Of a stretch of DNA of 64,000 nt, positions 25,979 through 35,138 are shown one piece after another. The first letter of the stretch is position 1. The number at the start of each line of letters is the position of its first letter. Below the pieces are notes generated by a model. That model did not search any database, was not told the origin of the DNA, and saw nothing but the letters and a program-made list of their open reading frames with translations. The position numbers and the translations under genes are program-made. The DNA comes from Lachnospiraceae bacterium (GTDB lineage: Bacteria > Bacillota > Clostridia > Lachnospirales > Lachnospiraceae): NCBI GenBank assembly GCA_029012365.1, contig JAQXLY010000060.1, positions 1 to 64,000 of the forward strand, in the 5' to 3' direction.

Positions 25979-27200
25979 GGAAACGCTGATTAATTAACCT
26001 TATTCCCAGCATTATCCCTGCTTGTCGTGTTTTTATAAAAACCAAGAGGATTTTAACCTCGTATACTTGTTATTTTCTCTTGTTATTTATCCTTTATTGA
26101 GGCTATTTCCTCAAAATGGGCGCAATTATACTGTGCACCCAACAAAGTCTTTTGTTCTGCCAGCCCTGCTACACATTAACAGATTGGCACTGGCAAACAA
26201 CCTATGGAATCGATGCATGTTTTTTGCGATTCCACGATATACAACTTTTGAGTATCCCATCTGCTTCTTTACAATGAGAAATGGGTGCTCAACCTTACAA
26301 CGAACTGCGGACTTTTCATGTTCAATTTTTTTGCCCCAGTTAAGTCCTTTAAAATCATCAGCCATTTTGAGACCGGAAGGAAGTTTATTTACTCGGAACT
26401 CAATCTTGGATTTCTTCTCATCATCCTTAATTGCGGGTTGGTTGACAGCTCCAAGATATCCTGAGTCTCCATATACCACCTCATCATCTTCTCTGATGAG
26501 ATTTGCAGTCTCAGAAACATCATGCATATTTGCGGATGTACCAGTTATTGTGTGAACATATCCACTGCCTGCATCAACACCGGCATGTACCTTCATCCCG
26601 AAGTACCATTCATTGCCTTTCTTTGTCTGATGCATTTCAGGATCACGTCTGCTATCCTGATTTTTAGTGTATTTTGGTGCTGCTATAAGGCTGGCGTCAA
26701 CAATAGTACCACCATGCATCATAAGGCCTGCTTTGTCGAGAAGATTGTTGACATCAGCAAATATCTTCTCGACAAGTTTGTTTGATTCAAGCATGTGTCT
26801 GAACTTAAGCAGAGTAGTTGCATCCGATACCTGTTGTTCATTGAAATCTATATGCATAAAGGAACGCATGGCGTAACTGTCATAGATAGAATCCTCGATA
26901 CCTTCATCAGACAGGTTAAACCAAATCTGCAAGAGATACATGCGAAGCATGGTTTCAATACCAATAGGTTTGCGACCGCGCTTGTTAGCGAAATAATATG
27001 GGCGAATCATTTCTACCCAATAGGACCATGGGATGATTTCTTCCATGGCATCAAGGAATTCTTCACGCTTGGTTTTCTTCTTGCGGTTGGAGTATTCCAT
27101 ATCGGAAAATGTTAGTTGATTCATAGGTATACGACCTTTCATTTGATACCTATATTATATCAAAAATCACAGAGAAATGCATGAATTAATCAGCGTTTCC
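25979..27200 (-). mobile_element. IS5-group insertion sequence
   Basis: A complete 1,222-bp element. The 17-bp terminal inverted repeats GGAAACGCTGATTAATT (25979-25995) and its complement (27184-27200) are perfect. Flanking CTAG tetranucleotides form the target duplication. The only gene is the transposase at 26126-27142. Perfect ends and an intact ORF point to recent insertion. The element lies between two zinc-ribbon coding sequences. Confidence 0.92.
26126..27142 (-). CDS. IS5 family transposase
   Basis: A 338-aa DDE transposase. The N-terminus NQLTFSDMEY, the RGRKPIGIETMLRMYLLQ region, and the catalytic core GGTIVDASLIAAP (first Asp), VVYGDSGYLG (second Asp) and the C-terminal KVEHPFLIVKKQMGYSKVVYRG (Glu) identify the IS5 group. 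Translation could also begin at the internal ATG at 27124, closer to the family's usual start. The gene fills its IS and appears functional. Confidence 0.95.
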   Translation of the reverse strand: MKGRIPMNQLTFSDMEYSNRKKKTKREEFLDAMEEIIPWSYWVEMIRPYYFANKRGRKPIGIETMLRMYLLQIWFNLSDEGIEDSIYDSYAMRSFMHIDFNEQQVSDATTLLKFRHMLESNKLVEKIFADVNNLLDKAGLMMHGGTIVDASLIAAPKYTKNQDSRRDPEMHQTKKGNEWYFGMKVHAGVDAGSGYVHTITGTSANMHDVSETANLIREDDEVVYGDSGYLGAVNQPAIKDDEKKSKIEFRVNKLPSGLKMADDFKGLNWGKKIEHEKSAVRCKVEHPFLIVKKQMGYSKVVYRGIAKNMHRFHRLFASANLLMCSRAGRTKDFVGCTV

Positions 27201-27204
27201 CTAG
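27201..27204. repeat. CTAG target duplication, right
   Basis: CTAG abutting the right inverted repeat of the IS5-group element; partner of 25975-25978. Confidence 0.75.
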
Positions 27205-27218
27205 TTAAACACTAGGTT

Positions 27219-27320
27219 TTAGCGGTTTTTAACCCACCATTTTCCCTGAAGAGCCTGCTTTTTCGCGTCTAACGATACAGCACCGCCACAACCGTTACAT
27301 TTTAGCATTATTAATGGCAT
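27219..27320 (-). CDS. 33-aa zinc-ribbon micro-ORF or gene remnant
   Basis: Reads MPLIMLKCNGCGGAVSLD followed by a basic tail and a stop at 27219. The first 18 residues resemble the start of the CFI-box protein at 25856 (CxxC in the same place), so this may be the remaining N-terminus of a paralog cut off when the region was rearranged, with the IS 15 bp past its stop. A short GGAAAT precedes the ATG. An independent small protein is possible but less likely. Confidence 0.45.
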   Translation of the reverse strand: MPLIMLKCNGCGGAVSLDAKKQALQGKWWVKNR

Positions 27321-27365
27321 GACATATTTCCTTTCGGTTCCTCCTCCTTTTATTTTTTGAAAAGA

Positions 27366-29165
27366 TTAATCCGTAACTTCATAGAATCTTCTAAACTCAG
27401 CATTCTGATTAAAATACAGAGACCTTATTTTGTCTTGTTTGATATCGCTAAACTTAAAAGTCTCCTTGAAAATGGCACATTTACCATATTTTTTTGTACC
27501 GCTATCTCTTGAAACATTCTCATTTGAATGTACATTTGCATGTACAACTGTTAGCGTTTCATTTTCAAGATCCACGTCATAAACGATTGCAAAATGACTA
27601 TACTTTCCGCGATTATATCCAAGATAAATTGCATCACCAGGCTGTAATAAACGTATGAAATCCTCATTAAACCTTCTTTGCTTGCTGGTTTCGCTTTTAT
27701 TAATCGGAACTGGTTCCTTAAAATTATTGTCCGGTGCAAAAAGCAAGTCAACCAAAAGGTTCATGAAACTACAGCAAGAGTATGTATTTTTTGTTGTCCA
27801 ACTGTTCCACTTATCACTATCTTCTTTATCGACAAAATATTCTTTGGGAATACCAAATGCCTCACGGAACCAATCATTTACTATTTTCTCACTCTTACAC
27901 TCATCGCATTTATCCCATTGACATGCAAGTCCGTCAACCGTTGCATATCCATAAATTCCTTTGATAGGTTCTTCTCCTCTTTCCCTGCAAATTTCCTCAT
28001 ATCGCGTCAGGTAAATGCTTAAAATCTCATCCAGGCGTCTTTGTATTGTCTCAGCCTTTGTTTCTTTCTTCTCCAAATTCGCCATCCAGACATATCCGCT
28101 TCCGTCGGATAATTTTCCCCAGAGATTATTGTACGCGTTATTTACAACCTCTGTTATTGTAACCTCCGCTCCCTTTTTCAATGTTTTTGCTCTGCCTGTT
28201 AAGCTGTTTGTTCCCTTGTACACTGTTACTTTATTTGAGGTAACGTACAAGCCCTTTTCATTTGAAGCCTGCTTACGGCCACATTTCACACATTTCCCAT
28301 TTTCAAAGGTGTGCTCTTCTGTTGTGTTCTTCTTCGTCTTTCCTCCATCTATCGGATATGTATATTCTATTGATACTTTATGATAAAGATCATTTGTTTT
28401 GCTATATGTTGCTTTCTCTGTTCTGGTACAACCGCAAATGCTGCATTCATTGGAAACCCAATTATGTTTTCCCAGAGAATTCGTGGTATCGCCACTTGCA
28501 GATGTTACAGAAATAAGGTGATTTGCAAGATCGTATGGAATATATTCCAACTTCTCTGTTACCAGTTCTATATACGTCGGTGATACATAACCATAGATTC
28601 CTGCGTTAATTGCGTATACATAGTAACAGTACCCATACTTATTGTTGGAGGTATCCTTACGAATCACCTGAAACTTTTCCCCCGGATATACCGTTCCGGC
28701 TGTACCTCCGGTCATATTTGCATTTAATCCGAGACTATACGATTTACTAACATTTATCAACTTTGCATCATACCGTTGCTCGGTATCCGTATAATTCTGC
28801 TCCGTATCTTGCTTATTTTCAATATAAACACATGCATTATACACTTTTACGTAACTTGGTGATACATAACCATAGATTCCGGCGTTTATCGCATACACAT
28901 AATAACAATACCCATACTTATTACTGGAAGTATCCTTACGAATTATCCGGAGCTTCTCTCCCGGAAAAATCGTCCCGGCAGTACCACCGGTCATATTCGC
29001 ATTCTCTCCCATATTATAAGACTTTGTAACATTAATCAACTCCGCATCATAATAATTTGCTTCTTCTGCCATTGCAACATTGCTGTTTTTTACCATTCCG
29101 CCAGATAGTACTACTGTAGCTGTTGCAAACACCAGCATCCAAATAAACTTACGCATTTTCATCAT
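27366..29165 (-). CDS. secreted SH3-repeat protein with peptidase-like C-terminus
   Basis: A 599-aa exported protein. After the signal peptide (cleavage near AMAEEA, about residue 34) there are two nearly identical SH3-like repeats (about 38-105 and 131-200; shared ANMTGGTAGT and YGYCYYVYAINAGIYGYVSP). A cysteine-rich section (ECSICGC, GKCVKCGR) and a third SH3-like segment (about 315-370) follow. The C-terminal 200 residues resemble CHAP/NlpC-type hydrolases: Cys pair in NTYSCCSFMNLLVD, GDAIYLGY, and SHFAIVYDVD with the candidate His. It probably acts on the cell wall. The start has AGGAGGG. Confidence 0.75.
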   Translation of the reverse strand: MMKMRKFIWMLVFATATVVLSGGMVKNSNVAMAEEANYYDAELINVTKSYNMGENANMTGGTAGTIFPGEKLRIIRKDTSSNKYGYCYYVYAINAGIYGYVSPSYVKVYNACVYIENKQDTEQNYTDTEQRYDAKLINVSKSYSLGLNANMTGGTAGTVYPGEKFQVIRKDTSNNKYGYCYYVYAINAGIYGYVSPTYIELVTEKLEYIPYDLANHLISVTSASGDTTNSLGKHNWVSNECSICGCTRTEKATYSKTNDLYHKVSIEYTYPIDGGKTKKNTTEEHTFENGKCVKCGRKQASNEKGLYVTSNKVTVYKGTNSLTGRAKTLKKGAEVTITEVVNNAYNNLWGKLSDGSGYVWMANLEKKETKAETIQRRLDEILSIYLTRYEEICRERGEEPIKGIYGYATVDGLACQWDKCDECKSEKIVNDWFREAFGIPKEYFVDKEDSDKWNSWTTKNTYSCCSFMNLLVDLLFAPDNNFKEPVPINKSETSKQRRFNEDFIRLLQPGDAIYLGYNRGKYSHFAIVYDVDLENETLTVVHANVHSNENVSRDSGTKKYGKCAIFKETFKFSDIKQDKIRSLYFNQNAEFRRFYEVTD

Positions 29166-29286
29166 ACAAATCCCTCCTACGCTTCATTTCTTCGTTATTA
29201 TTATACTACAATAAATATTAAATTGCAACGACAATATTGAGTATAATTAACGCATATTCTACGTATTGGTGGTGAATAATAGAAAT

Positions 29287-29592
29287 ATGGATATATTAGA
29301 AAAGATTACAGAATTGCGTGAAGAACGTCACTGGAGCGAGTACCAGCTTGCAGAAAAGTCCGGATTGACCCAATCCACTATTTCTTCGTGGTACCGTAAA
29401 GGTATTTTACCTTCCATTCCCTCCCTGGCAAAGATATGTGATGCTTTTGGGTTGACCCTGTCACAGTTCTTTATAGAAGAAGAAACACAGACAATTGATT
29501 TAAACAGCAGACAGGCGGTCCTTCTTGCATATGCAGCAAGGCTCACACCGGAGCAATATGAGGCTCTGCTGAATTTTTTACAAAAATTATGA
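29287..29592 (+). CDS. XRE-family helix-turn-helix regulator
   Basis: A 101-aa DNA-binding protein. The HTH of the Cro/C1 type spans EYQLAEKSGLTQSTISSWY; after it come PSIPSLAKICDAFGLTLSQFF and a short C-terminal helical region. The ATG at 29287 is used here; TTG or GTG codons at 29266-29274 are alternatives. It is divergent from the secreted SH3 protein (about 120 bp apart) and may regulate it. A strong terminator follows. Confidence 0.82.
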   Translation: MDILEKITELREERHWSEYQLAEKSGLTQSTISSWYRKGILPSIPSLAKICDAFGLTLSQFFIEEETQTIDLNSRQAVLLAYAARLTPEQYEALLNFLQKL

Positions 29593-29610
29593 GAAAGCAT
29601 ACTCACACCC

Positions 29611-29651
29611 AAAGAGGCTGCCGCAACCAATCCGGTTGCGGCAGCCTCTTT
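29611..29651. terminator. perfect 18-bp bidirectional terminator
   Basis: AAAGAGGCTGCCGCAACC (29611-29628), 5-nt loop, GGTTGCGGCAGCCTCTTT (29634-29651). A- and T-runs at the outer ends let it work in both directions, ending the XRE gene and the liv operon tail. Confidence 0.9.
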
Positions 29652-29680
29652 CTTACAATAATATCAAAATATATACTTTC

Positions 29681-30307
29681 TTAAACTCTCTCCGGTATAA
29701 TCTCCAAAAACGACTTCGTAATCTTCACGCAGGTCTCATAATCCATATGTCCGGTATTTAAGCATAAGTCATAATTCCCCGCATCCGTCCATTCATGTCC
29801 TGTGTAGTACTTATAATAAGCCGCACGGCGTTTATCAATGGCAAGAATCTGCTTCTCTAACTCCTTATCGTTTCCGTGCAGAATTCCTCTTACACGTTCG
29901 ATACAATCCTTTAATGGTGCATGGATATACAGGCGAACAACATTCGGCTGATCCTTTAAAACATAGTCTGCACAACGACCGATAATCACGCACGGTCCTT
30001 CCGCTGCCAGATCCTTTATTACCTTTGCCTGATAAGTAAACAGATTGTCATTGGATACAAAGTCCTCTCTGTCCGGCGGAATCAGCTCACCCTTGTACTC
30101 CTTACGGGCAATCTTGTACAGCAGGCTCTTTTTCAGGTTTTCATCTGCCTTTCCGAACAGTTCCTCGTTAATTCCGCTCTCATCGGAAGCCAAACGCAAT
30201 AATTCTCTGTCATAATACGGAATATTAAGTTCCTCCGACAGCATTTTACCGATTGTACGTCCACCGCTTCCATACCCTCTTGCAATCGTAATTACATAGT
30301 TTTCCAT
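29681..30307 (-). CDS. cytidylate kinase-like P-loop protein
   Basis: A 208-aa member of the cytidylate-kinase-like family. It has a modified P-loop at the N-terminus (ITIARGYGSGGRTIGKML), the Y-Y-DRELL segment, and CVIIGRCADYVL in the middle. In most Lachnospiraceae such proteins are annotated as kinases without a proven substrate. It follows livF by 19 bp and ends the operon; the link to amino-acid import is unclear. Confidence 0.82.
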   Translation of the reverse strand: MENYVITIARGYGSGGRTIGKMLSEELNIPYYDRELLRLASDESGINEELFGKADENLKKSLLYKIARKEYKGELIPPDREDFVSNDNLFTYQAKVIKDLAAEGPCVIIGRCADYVLKDQPNVVRLYIHAPLKDCIERVRGILHGNDKELEKQILAIDKRRAAYYKYYTGHEWTDAGNYDLCLNTGHMDYETCVKITKSFLEIIPERV

Positions 30308-30326
30308 GACTCTTCTCCTTTCCGGA

Positions 30327-31034
30327 TTATGCCCCCAAATAAGCCTTTCTTACAGAATCATCATTTAACAAATCCTTTGCATTTGCCGTAAGCACCACTT
30401 TTCCGGTCTCCAATACATACCCGCGGTTTGCGATAGAAAGTGCCATCTGCGCATTCTGCTCCACGAGAAGAATCGTAACACCGGCCTTATTTAACGATTC
30501 AATAATCTTAAAGATTTCATCTACCAGAATCGGTGCAAGACCCATGGACGGCTCATCCAGCATCAGAAGCGTAGGATTTGACATCATGGCACGCCCCATT
30601 GCAAGCATCTGCTGCTCTCCGCCTGAAAGAGTACCTGCCACCTGGGTTCTTCGCTCCTTCAAACGAGGGAAATGCTCAAAAACAATCTCCAGATTCCTGT
30701 CAATCGTAGAAGCAGGCTGTGTAAATGCTCCCAGCTCCAGATTCTCCATAACAGACATCTGTAAGAATACACGGCGTCCTTCCGGCACCTGTGCAAGTCC
30801 TCTGCTTACAATCTTATGAGCCGGAATCTGCATCAGGTTCTGGTCATTGAACATGATAGAGCCGGTAGTGCTCTTGAGCAAACCGGAAACCGTCTGAAGA
30901 ATTGTTGTCTTACCGGCACCGTTTGCCCCGATCAAAGAGATAATTTCACCCTTCTCAACCTTAAAGCTGATATCCTTTACAGCATGGATACTGCCATAAT
31001 ATACATTGATATTATTTACTTCAAGCATTGCCAT
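30327..31034 (-). CDS. livF: branched-chain amino-acid ABC transporter ATPase LivF
   Basis: A 235-aa ABC ATPase. Walker A is GANGAGKT, the signature is LSGGEQQ, Walker B is LLMLDEPSMGL, and the switch His follows in VTILLVEQN (Q/H region as in the family). It energises LivHM together with LivG. It starts 3 bp after livG with GGAGG 8 nt before the ATG. Confidence 0.95.
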   Translation of the reverse strand: MAMLEVNNINVYYGSIHAVKDISFKVEKGEIISLIGANGAGKTTILQTVSGLLKSTTGSIMFNDQNLMQIPAHKIVSRGLAQVPEGRRVFLQMSVMENLELGAFTQPASTIDRNLEIVFEHFPRLKERRTQVAGTLSGGEQQMLAMGRAMMSNPTLLMLDEPSMGLAPILVDEIFKIIESLNKAGVTILLVEQNAQMALSIANRGYVLETGKVVLTANAKDLLNDDSVRKAYLGA

Positions 31035-31037
31035 GGC

Positions 31038-31874
31038 TTAGCCCTCCTTCTTTTTACCGAGATATGCCTCGATTACTACCGGATTCGCCTGAATCTCTTC
31101 CGGGGTTCCCTTAGCAATAATACGTCCGAAGTTCAATACTGCAATCCCCTCACAAATACCCATAACAAGGTTCATATCATGCTCGATAAGAAGAACTGCT
31201 ATCTGGAAGGTGTCGCGGATTTTTCTGATATTCTCCATAAGCTCCGCTGTCTCGGACGGATTCATGCCGGCTGCCGGCTCATCAAGAAGCAAAATCTTCG
31301 GATTGGTTGCCAGTGCCCTGACTATCTCCAGACGACGCTGTGCACCGTAAGGAAGACTTCCGGCACGGTAGTCCGCCATATCCTGCATATCGAAAATAGA
31401 AAGAAGTTCCATTGCCTTTTCATGAGCTGCCTTCTCTGTCTTCCAATACGACGGGAGACGAAGAATACCGCTTACAGTGGAATACTTCATCTCATTATGG
31501 AGACCGATTTTAACATTTTCCTCCACCGTCAATTTATCAAACAGACGAATATTCTGGAAGGTACGTGCTATCCCCGCCTTATTTACCTGCATGGTATTCA
31601 TACCGTTTGTATCTTTCCCGTTTAAAAGTATAGTACCGGTAGTCGGCTGATATACCTTCGTTAATAAGTTAAATACCGTTGTTTTTCCGGCACCGTTAGG
31701 ACCAATAAGTCCGGCAATCTCCGTAGCACCTACCGTCAGGTTAAAATCATCTACGGCAACAAGACCGCCAAAGGTAATCCCAAGATGACTACATTCCAGT
31801 ACAGGCTGCTTGTTTAAGTCCCGCTCCGGAATAATCCCTACGCTCGGCACAGCTACCATCTTCGTCTTATCCAT
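31038..31874 (-). CDS. livG: branched-chain amino-acid ABC transporter ATPase LivG
   Basis: A 278-aa ABC ATPase. Walker A is GPNGAGKT, the LivG-specific long arm covers ARTFQNIRLFDKLTVEENVKIG, and Walker B is ILLLDEPAAGMNP. An N-terminal extension of about 25 residues precedes the usual start. It overlaps livM by 8 bp, so the two are probably translationally coupled. Confidence 0.95.
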   Translation of the reverse strand: MDKTKMVAVPSVGIIPERDLNKQPVLECSHLGITFGGLVAVDDFNLTVGATEIAGLIGPNGAGKTTVFNLLTKVYQPTTGTILLNGKDTNGMNTMQVNKAGIARTFQNIRLFDKLTVEENVKIGLHNEMKYSTVSGILRLPSYWKTEKAAHEKAMELLSIFDMQDMADYRAGSLPYGAQRRLEIVRALATNPKILLLDEPAAGMNPSETAELMENIRKIRDTFQIAVLLIEHDMNLVMGICEGIAVLNFGRIIAKGTPEEIQANPVVIEAYLGKKKEG

Positions 31875-32958
31875 TTGCGTTTTCCTCCTTTGCCGTCTTT
31901 TTTTTCATGAATATACTCTTTATCCTGCCGGAAAGCTTTCCGAAGAAATCACGTACCGTAGGACTGTTGGTTCCGAGCATAACAAGAATCAACACAATCG
32001 CATAAACAAGCATACGGTAGTCACTGAATTCACGAAGCAGCTCCGGAAGAAGTGTAAGAAGTGCAGCCGCAATCAGAGAACCACGCATACTTCCGAGTCC
32101 TCCGAGTACCACAAATACAAGAACAAGAATGGAAGTATTAAAATCAAACTTTGTCGGCGACACGGTAGAGAAGTTATGTGCAAATAATGTTCCTGCCATA
32201 CCTGCCATTGCTGCCGAAACCGAAAAAACAAGCAGCTTGTACTTCGTAACATTAATTCCTACCGACTCCGCTGCGATACGGTTATCACGCAGTGCCATAA
32301 TCGCACGACCGGTACGGCTCTGAATCAGGTTAAAAATCACAATCAGACAAAGCAGCAATAAAATGAAACCAAAGGTGAAGGTGGAAAGCTTTCTGACACC
32401 GGAGCATCCCATGGAACCACTGATAATCATCTTACCTCCTTCGGCTAAATCCATTTTATTTATTACCGAGACATGAAGCCCCTCCGAATCCAGACCGATG
32501 TATAAAATATTAACAATACTTTTAATAATCTGACCGAATGCCAGAGTTACAATCGCAAGATAGTCACCCTTTAACCGGAGAACCGGGATGCCAATCAAAA
32601 GACCTGCTATTGCCGCAAGCACACCGCCTGCAATGACTGCTACCAGAAGACAAAGCAGATTTGAATCCGTTACCTGACGCATCAGGGTACTTACGAGTAC
32701 ACCACCGAATGCACCCACACTCATAAACCCTGCATGTCCCAGACTTAACTCACCGAGAATGCCTACCGTAAGATTCAGTGAAATAGCCATAATCATGTAA
32801 GCACAAATCGGTACAAGCTGTCCGTTTATTAAGTTCGAGGTGATACCGCCTTCCTTTAGTGCCAATACAGCCAGATAAACCAGAAGCAAACCGCCGATTG
32901 TAATGAAATTCCTTTTTGATGTTTTGTTTATTGTCTTCAATGCTCTCATCCGGCTCAC
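31867..32958 (-). CDS. livM: branched-chain amino-acid ABC permease LivM
   Basis: A 363-aa permease with about ten hydrophobic segments. Family segments include GILGELSLGHAGFMSVGAF and ALRDNRIAAESVGINV (the ATPase-contacting loop). It forms the membrane channel with LivH. The start is one base past the livH stop. The C-terminus is basic (KKKTAKEENANG). Confidence 0.95.
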   Translation of the reverse strand: MSRMRALKTINKTSKRNFITIGGLLLVYLAVLALKEGGITSNLINGQLVPICAYMIMAISLNLTVGILGELSLGHAGFMSVGAFGGVLVSTLMRQVTDSNLLCLLVAVIAGGVLAAIAGLLIGIPVLRLKGDYLAIVTLAFGQIIKSIVNILYIGLDSEGLHVSVINKMDLAEGGKMIISGSMGCSGVRKLSTFTFGFILLLLCLIVIFNLIQSRTGRAIMALRDNRIAAESVGINVTKYKLLVFSVSAAMAGMAGTLFAHNFSTVSPTKFDFNTSILVLVFVVLGGLGSMRGSLIAAALLTLLPELLREFSDYRMLVYAIVLILVMLGTNSPTVRDFFGKLSGRIKSIFMKKKTAKEENANG

Positions 32959-32959
32959 C

Positions 32960-33838
32960 TCACACTTTCTCGCTAATCTTCTTGCCCAGAAGCCCCGTCG
33001 GCTTTACAAGCAGAACAACAATCAACACGGCAAACACAATCGCATCCGAAATCTCCGTGCTGATATATGCTTTGGCGAAAATTTCAATAATACCGAGTAA
33101 AACGCCACCGATTAATGCCCCCGGAATAGAGCCTATACCGCCGAATACAGCTGCCGTAAATGCCTTAATACCCGGCATGGAACCAGTCGTCGGTACAAGG
33201 TTCGGATATGCGGAGCAGAGAAGCACACCGGCAATGGCAGCCAAAGCGGAACCTATCGCGAAGGTAATGGAAATCGTGGTATTTACATTGATACCCATCA
33301 GCTGTGCGGCACCCTTATCCTCCGAACAGGCACGCATTGCCTTTCCCATCTTAGACTTTCCCGTAAAAACAGTAAGTCCAATCATTATGACGACGCATAC
33401 TAAAATCGTAACCACTGTGACGTGGGATATATGAAGTCCCTCTGCAAGCTCAATGCTTCCGCTGCCAACAACAGACTTGAATACCTTCGGATTAGAGGTC
33501 CAGAGAAGCTGCGCAGCATTCTGAAGGAAATAACTCATACCGATTGCGGTAATTAAAACCGCAAGTGAGGTAGCCTGTCTGAGCGGCTTATACGCCAGAC
33601 GCTCAATGACTATACCAAGCACGGTACAAACAAACATGGAAAGTAAAACTCCTACAACCGCAGGCATATTATATCGGCTGGTCATAAAAAAGCAGACATA
33701 CGCACCTACCATAATAACATCACCATGGGCAAAATTCAGCATTTTAGCTATACCATATACCATAGTATAGCCGAGTGCAATAATCGCATAAATGCTCCCC
33801 AGACTGATGCCGTTAATCACATTTGAAAGGAACTCCAT
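32960..33838 (-). CDS. livH: branched-chain amino-acid ABC permease LivH
   Basis: A 292-aa permease with eight or so helices. The LivH hallmarks GYTMVYGIAKMLNFAHGDVIMVGAY and RACSEDKGAAQLMGINV are present. It pairs with LivM. It is separated from livK by about 150 bp holding a terminator hairpin, so livHMGF is probably expressed at a lower level than livK. Confidence 0.95.
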   Translation of the reverse strand: MEFLSNVINGISLGSIYAIIALGYTMVYGIAKMLNFAHGDVIMVGAYVCFFMTSRYNMPAVVGVLLSMFVCTVLGIVIERLAYKPLRQATSLAVLITAIGMSYFLQNAAQLLWTSNPKVFKSVVGSGSIELAEGLHISHVTVVTILVCVVIMIGLTVFTGKSKMGKAMRACSEDKGAAQLMGINVNTTISITFAIGSALAAIAGVLLCSAYPNLVPTTGSMPGIKAFTAAVFGGIGSIPGALIGGVLLGIIEIFAKAYISTEISDAIVFAVLIVVLLVKPTGLLGKKISEKV

Positions 33839-33923
33839 ATACTACACACCTCAATCCTTTAAAGTATAAAATAAAATCTACATAATTTTATCATAAAAAA
33901 AACAAAAAAGCAATGTAAAAATA

Positions 33924-33963
33924 GGCAAAGGAACCGCGCAATTTGTACGACGGCTCCTTTGCC
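33924..33963 (-). terminator. internal terminator between livK and livH
   Basis: A 13-bp stem (33924-33936 with 33951-33963, one G-U pair) followed on the minus strand by TATTTTTAC. As livH has no clear own promoter, it probably reduces read-through, giving more binding protein than transporter. Confidence 0.75.
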
Positions 33964-33986
33964 TTAATCCTTATTTATGATTGTAA

Positions 33987-35138
33987 TTAGTCAAGACCTA
34001 CATATACACCGTTTTCGATTACCATACCCTTCGGGCTCTTTGTAACCTCACCGTTAGCGCCCCAGGTCATACCGTTACCGGTCAGACCATCAAACTTCAT
34101 GGTAGTAAACTGTGCAATCATGATATCACAGATATCCTCTGCAGACATTGAAGCGGTAACCTTACCGTTCTTGCATGCCTGATAAATTGCGTATACACAG
34201 TCATATGCATCTGCTGCGAACTGATTCGGGGTCTCACCGAACTTCTCATTATACTTCTTTACGAAGTTTACGGTCTTCTCATCGGAAGCATCTGCGGAGA
34301 ACGGGGTCAGAAGCATAACACCCTCTGCAAGAGAAGTATCAAAGCCCTCAAGTGTAAGAATACCGTCCATACCGTCTACGCCAAAGAACTTCGGAGCGTA
34401 GCTCATGCTCTTTGCCTGTGCAAGAATTAATGCAGCTGCCTCATAGTACATCGGAAGGAATACAAGGTCTGCGCCTGCATTCTTAGCATCATTTAACTGT
34501 ACGCTGAAATCAGTCTGGCTGTCGGTAGTGAAGGTGGTAGTGGAAACTACATCAATGCCAAGCTCCTTTGCCTTATTCATGAATGTATCATAAATACCGG
34601 TGGAATATACATCATCATTCTTATAGATGATAGCAACCTTCGTTCCAAGCTTCTTGTCGCTGATGTACTGTGCAGATGCGGAACCCTGGTTCGGGTCGGA
34701 GAAACACATCTGGAACATATTGTCCTTATCAGCGGTTACATCCGTAGCGGAAGCAGACGGAGTCAATGCGAAAATACGATCCGCAAAGGTCTCTGCTGAG
34801 GTTGCTACGCACGGAGAAGAAGTAACGGAACCAAGGGAAATCTGAACTCCCCAGTCCTTAAGTGCATTATATGCATTCACTGCCTTCTCTGCATCATGGG
34901 TATCATCCTCGTACTTTAACTCAAACTGAATATCACCGAGAGCATTAATTTCCTCTACTGCGATTTCAGCACCGCGCTTTGCGGCGTTACCGTAAACTGC
35001 TGCGCCACCGGTAAGCGGACCTGTTCCTCCGATTATAATTACCTCGGAAGCGGAATCCTTCTTGCCACATCCTGCAAATGCGGAAAGCATCATTGCAGAA
35101 ATAAGACCGAAACATACTACTTTTTTCATCTTTTTCAT
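33987..35138 (-). CDS. livK: branched-chain amino-acid binding lipoprotein LivK
   Basis: A 383-aa periplasmic-binding-type lipoprotein. The signal peptide ends in the lipobox SAFAGC with lipid-bearing Cys24. The mature domain has the family start VIIGGTGPLTGGAAVYGNAA and a YDCVYAIYQAC helix near the C-terminus. It captures leucine, isoleucine or valine for LivHMGF; which one cannot be decided. The gene leads the operon, with a promoter at 35197-35226. Confidence 0.95.
   Translation of the reverse strand: MKKMKKVVCFGLISAMMLSAFAGCGKKDSASEVIIIGGTGPLTGGAAVYGNAAKRGAEIAVEEINALGDIQFELKYEDDTHDAEKAVNAYNALKDWGVQISLGSVTSSPCVATSAETFADRIFALTPSASATDVTADKDNMFQMCFSDPNQGSASAQYISDKKLGTKVAIIYKNDDVYSTGIYDTFMNKAKELGIDVVSTTTFTTDSQTDFSVQLNDAKNAGADLVFLPMYYEAAALILAQAKSMSYAPKFFGVDGMDGILTLEGFDTSLAEGVMLLTPFSADASDEKTVNFVKKYNEKFGETPNQFAADAYDCVYAIYQACKNGKVTASMSAEDICDIMIAQFTTMKFDGLTGNGMTWGANGEVTKSPKGMVIENGVYVGLD

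Noticed and set aside
30816-31625. 269-codon plus-strand ORF antisense to livF/livG
   Set aside because: Antisense shadow of two certain ABC ATPase genes; no start signal.
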